Positions 22,138 to 22,188 of a stretch of DNA of 22,188 nucleotides are shown here, piece by piece. The notes beneath the pieces were generated by a model. The model made no database searches, was not told where the DNA came from, and was given only the letters and a program-made list of their open reading frames with translations. Position 1 is the stretch's first letter. The number at the start of each line of letters is the position of its first letter. Source of the stretch: a virus; IMG/VR virus record IMGVR_UViG_3300046000_000939, positions 1 through 22,188 of that record; one strand, written 5' to 3'. The position numbers and the translations under genes are program-made.

Positions 22138-22188
22138 TGGGTATTGTACAAATTCCTGCAGCAGTTGCTGGTGCTACCCGTAACATAG
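22137..22188 (+). CDS. Start of a further gene, cut by the window end
   Basis: An ATG in a TAATG overlap opens a frame reading MGIVQIPAAVAGATRNI for 17 codons to the window edge. A CAGGAG ribosome site lies about 17 nt upstream, with GTGGAG closer. The overlap matches nine other junctions in this block, which supports it as a real start. No function can be given. Confidence 0.6.
   Translation, partial: MGIVQIPAAVAGATRNI

Overview
This window is a continuous, single-strand block of virion-structure and DNA-packaging genes from a tailed double-stranded DNA phage. Every credible gene is on the + strand. I see no integrase, repressor, replication gene, tRNA, insertion sequence or CRISPR array. 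The terminase, portal, scaffold and major capsid assignments rest on clear motifs. Most other proteins resemble, from memory only, small families seen in actinobacteriophages and in uncultured aquatic phages. Together with the low G+C (about 40% by eye), this suggests a phage of a low-GC aquatic actinobacterium such as the freshwater acI/Nanopelagicales lineage. That host call is an inference and was not searched.

Layout. Positions 1-289 hold no gene, but they contain inverted repeats and a plausible promoter upstream of terL. Next come the large terminase (326-2236) with a helix-turn-helix-like N-terminus, a small basic protein, the portal (2541-4298) and two small proteins. These are followed by a very large gene (4958-10063, 1701 aa) and two further candidate virion proteins (10063-11640, 11643-12845). 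A structured untranslated stretch of about 120 nt (12846-12965) precedes the scaffold-like gene. The N4-gp56-type major capsid gene (13485-14429) follows, its Shine-Dalgarno sequence lying inside a palindrome. A long hairpin (14440-14473) sits directly after it.

After the capsid gene come a 90-aa conserved protein, a Cys/His-rich protein and five very small lysine-rich proteins (15223-16343). One of the five is only 51 aa. Then follow a glycosyltransferase-like gene, a class I methyltransferase, and a 347-aa very basic, probably disordered protein. The right end carries an 84-aa repeat protein, a 315-aa candidate connector or tail protein, a 644-aa tail-fibre-like protein, a 100-aa beta-rich protein and the start of another gene.

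How the genes fit together. The terminase and portal package DNA into shells built by the scaffold and capsid proteins. The giant protein and the two genes after it are candidates for internal, ejection or minor head proteins. The basic proteins could neutralise packaged DNA. The sugar- and methyl-transfer enzymes could decorate the virion or host glycans. The right end builds the adsorption apparatus. Ten junctions use the exact TAATG stop/start overlap, so much of the block is probably translationally coupled. I see no tape measure, major tail tube protein, maturation protease or separate small terminase, so the virion morphotype cannot be settled from this window.
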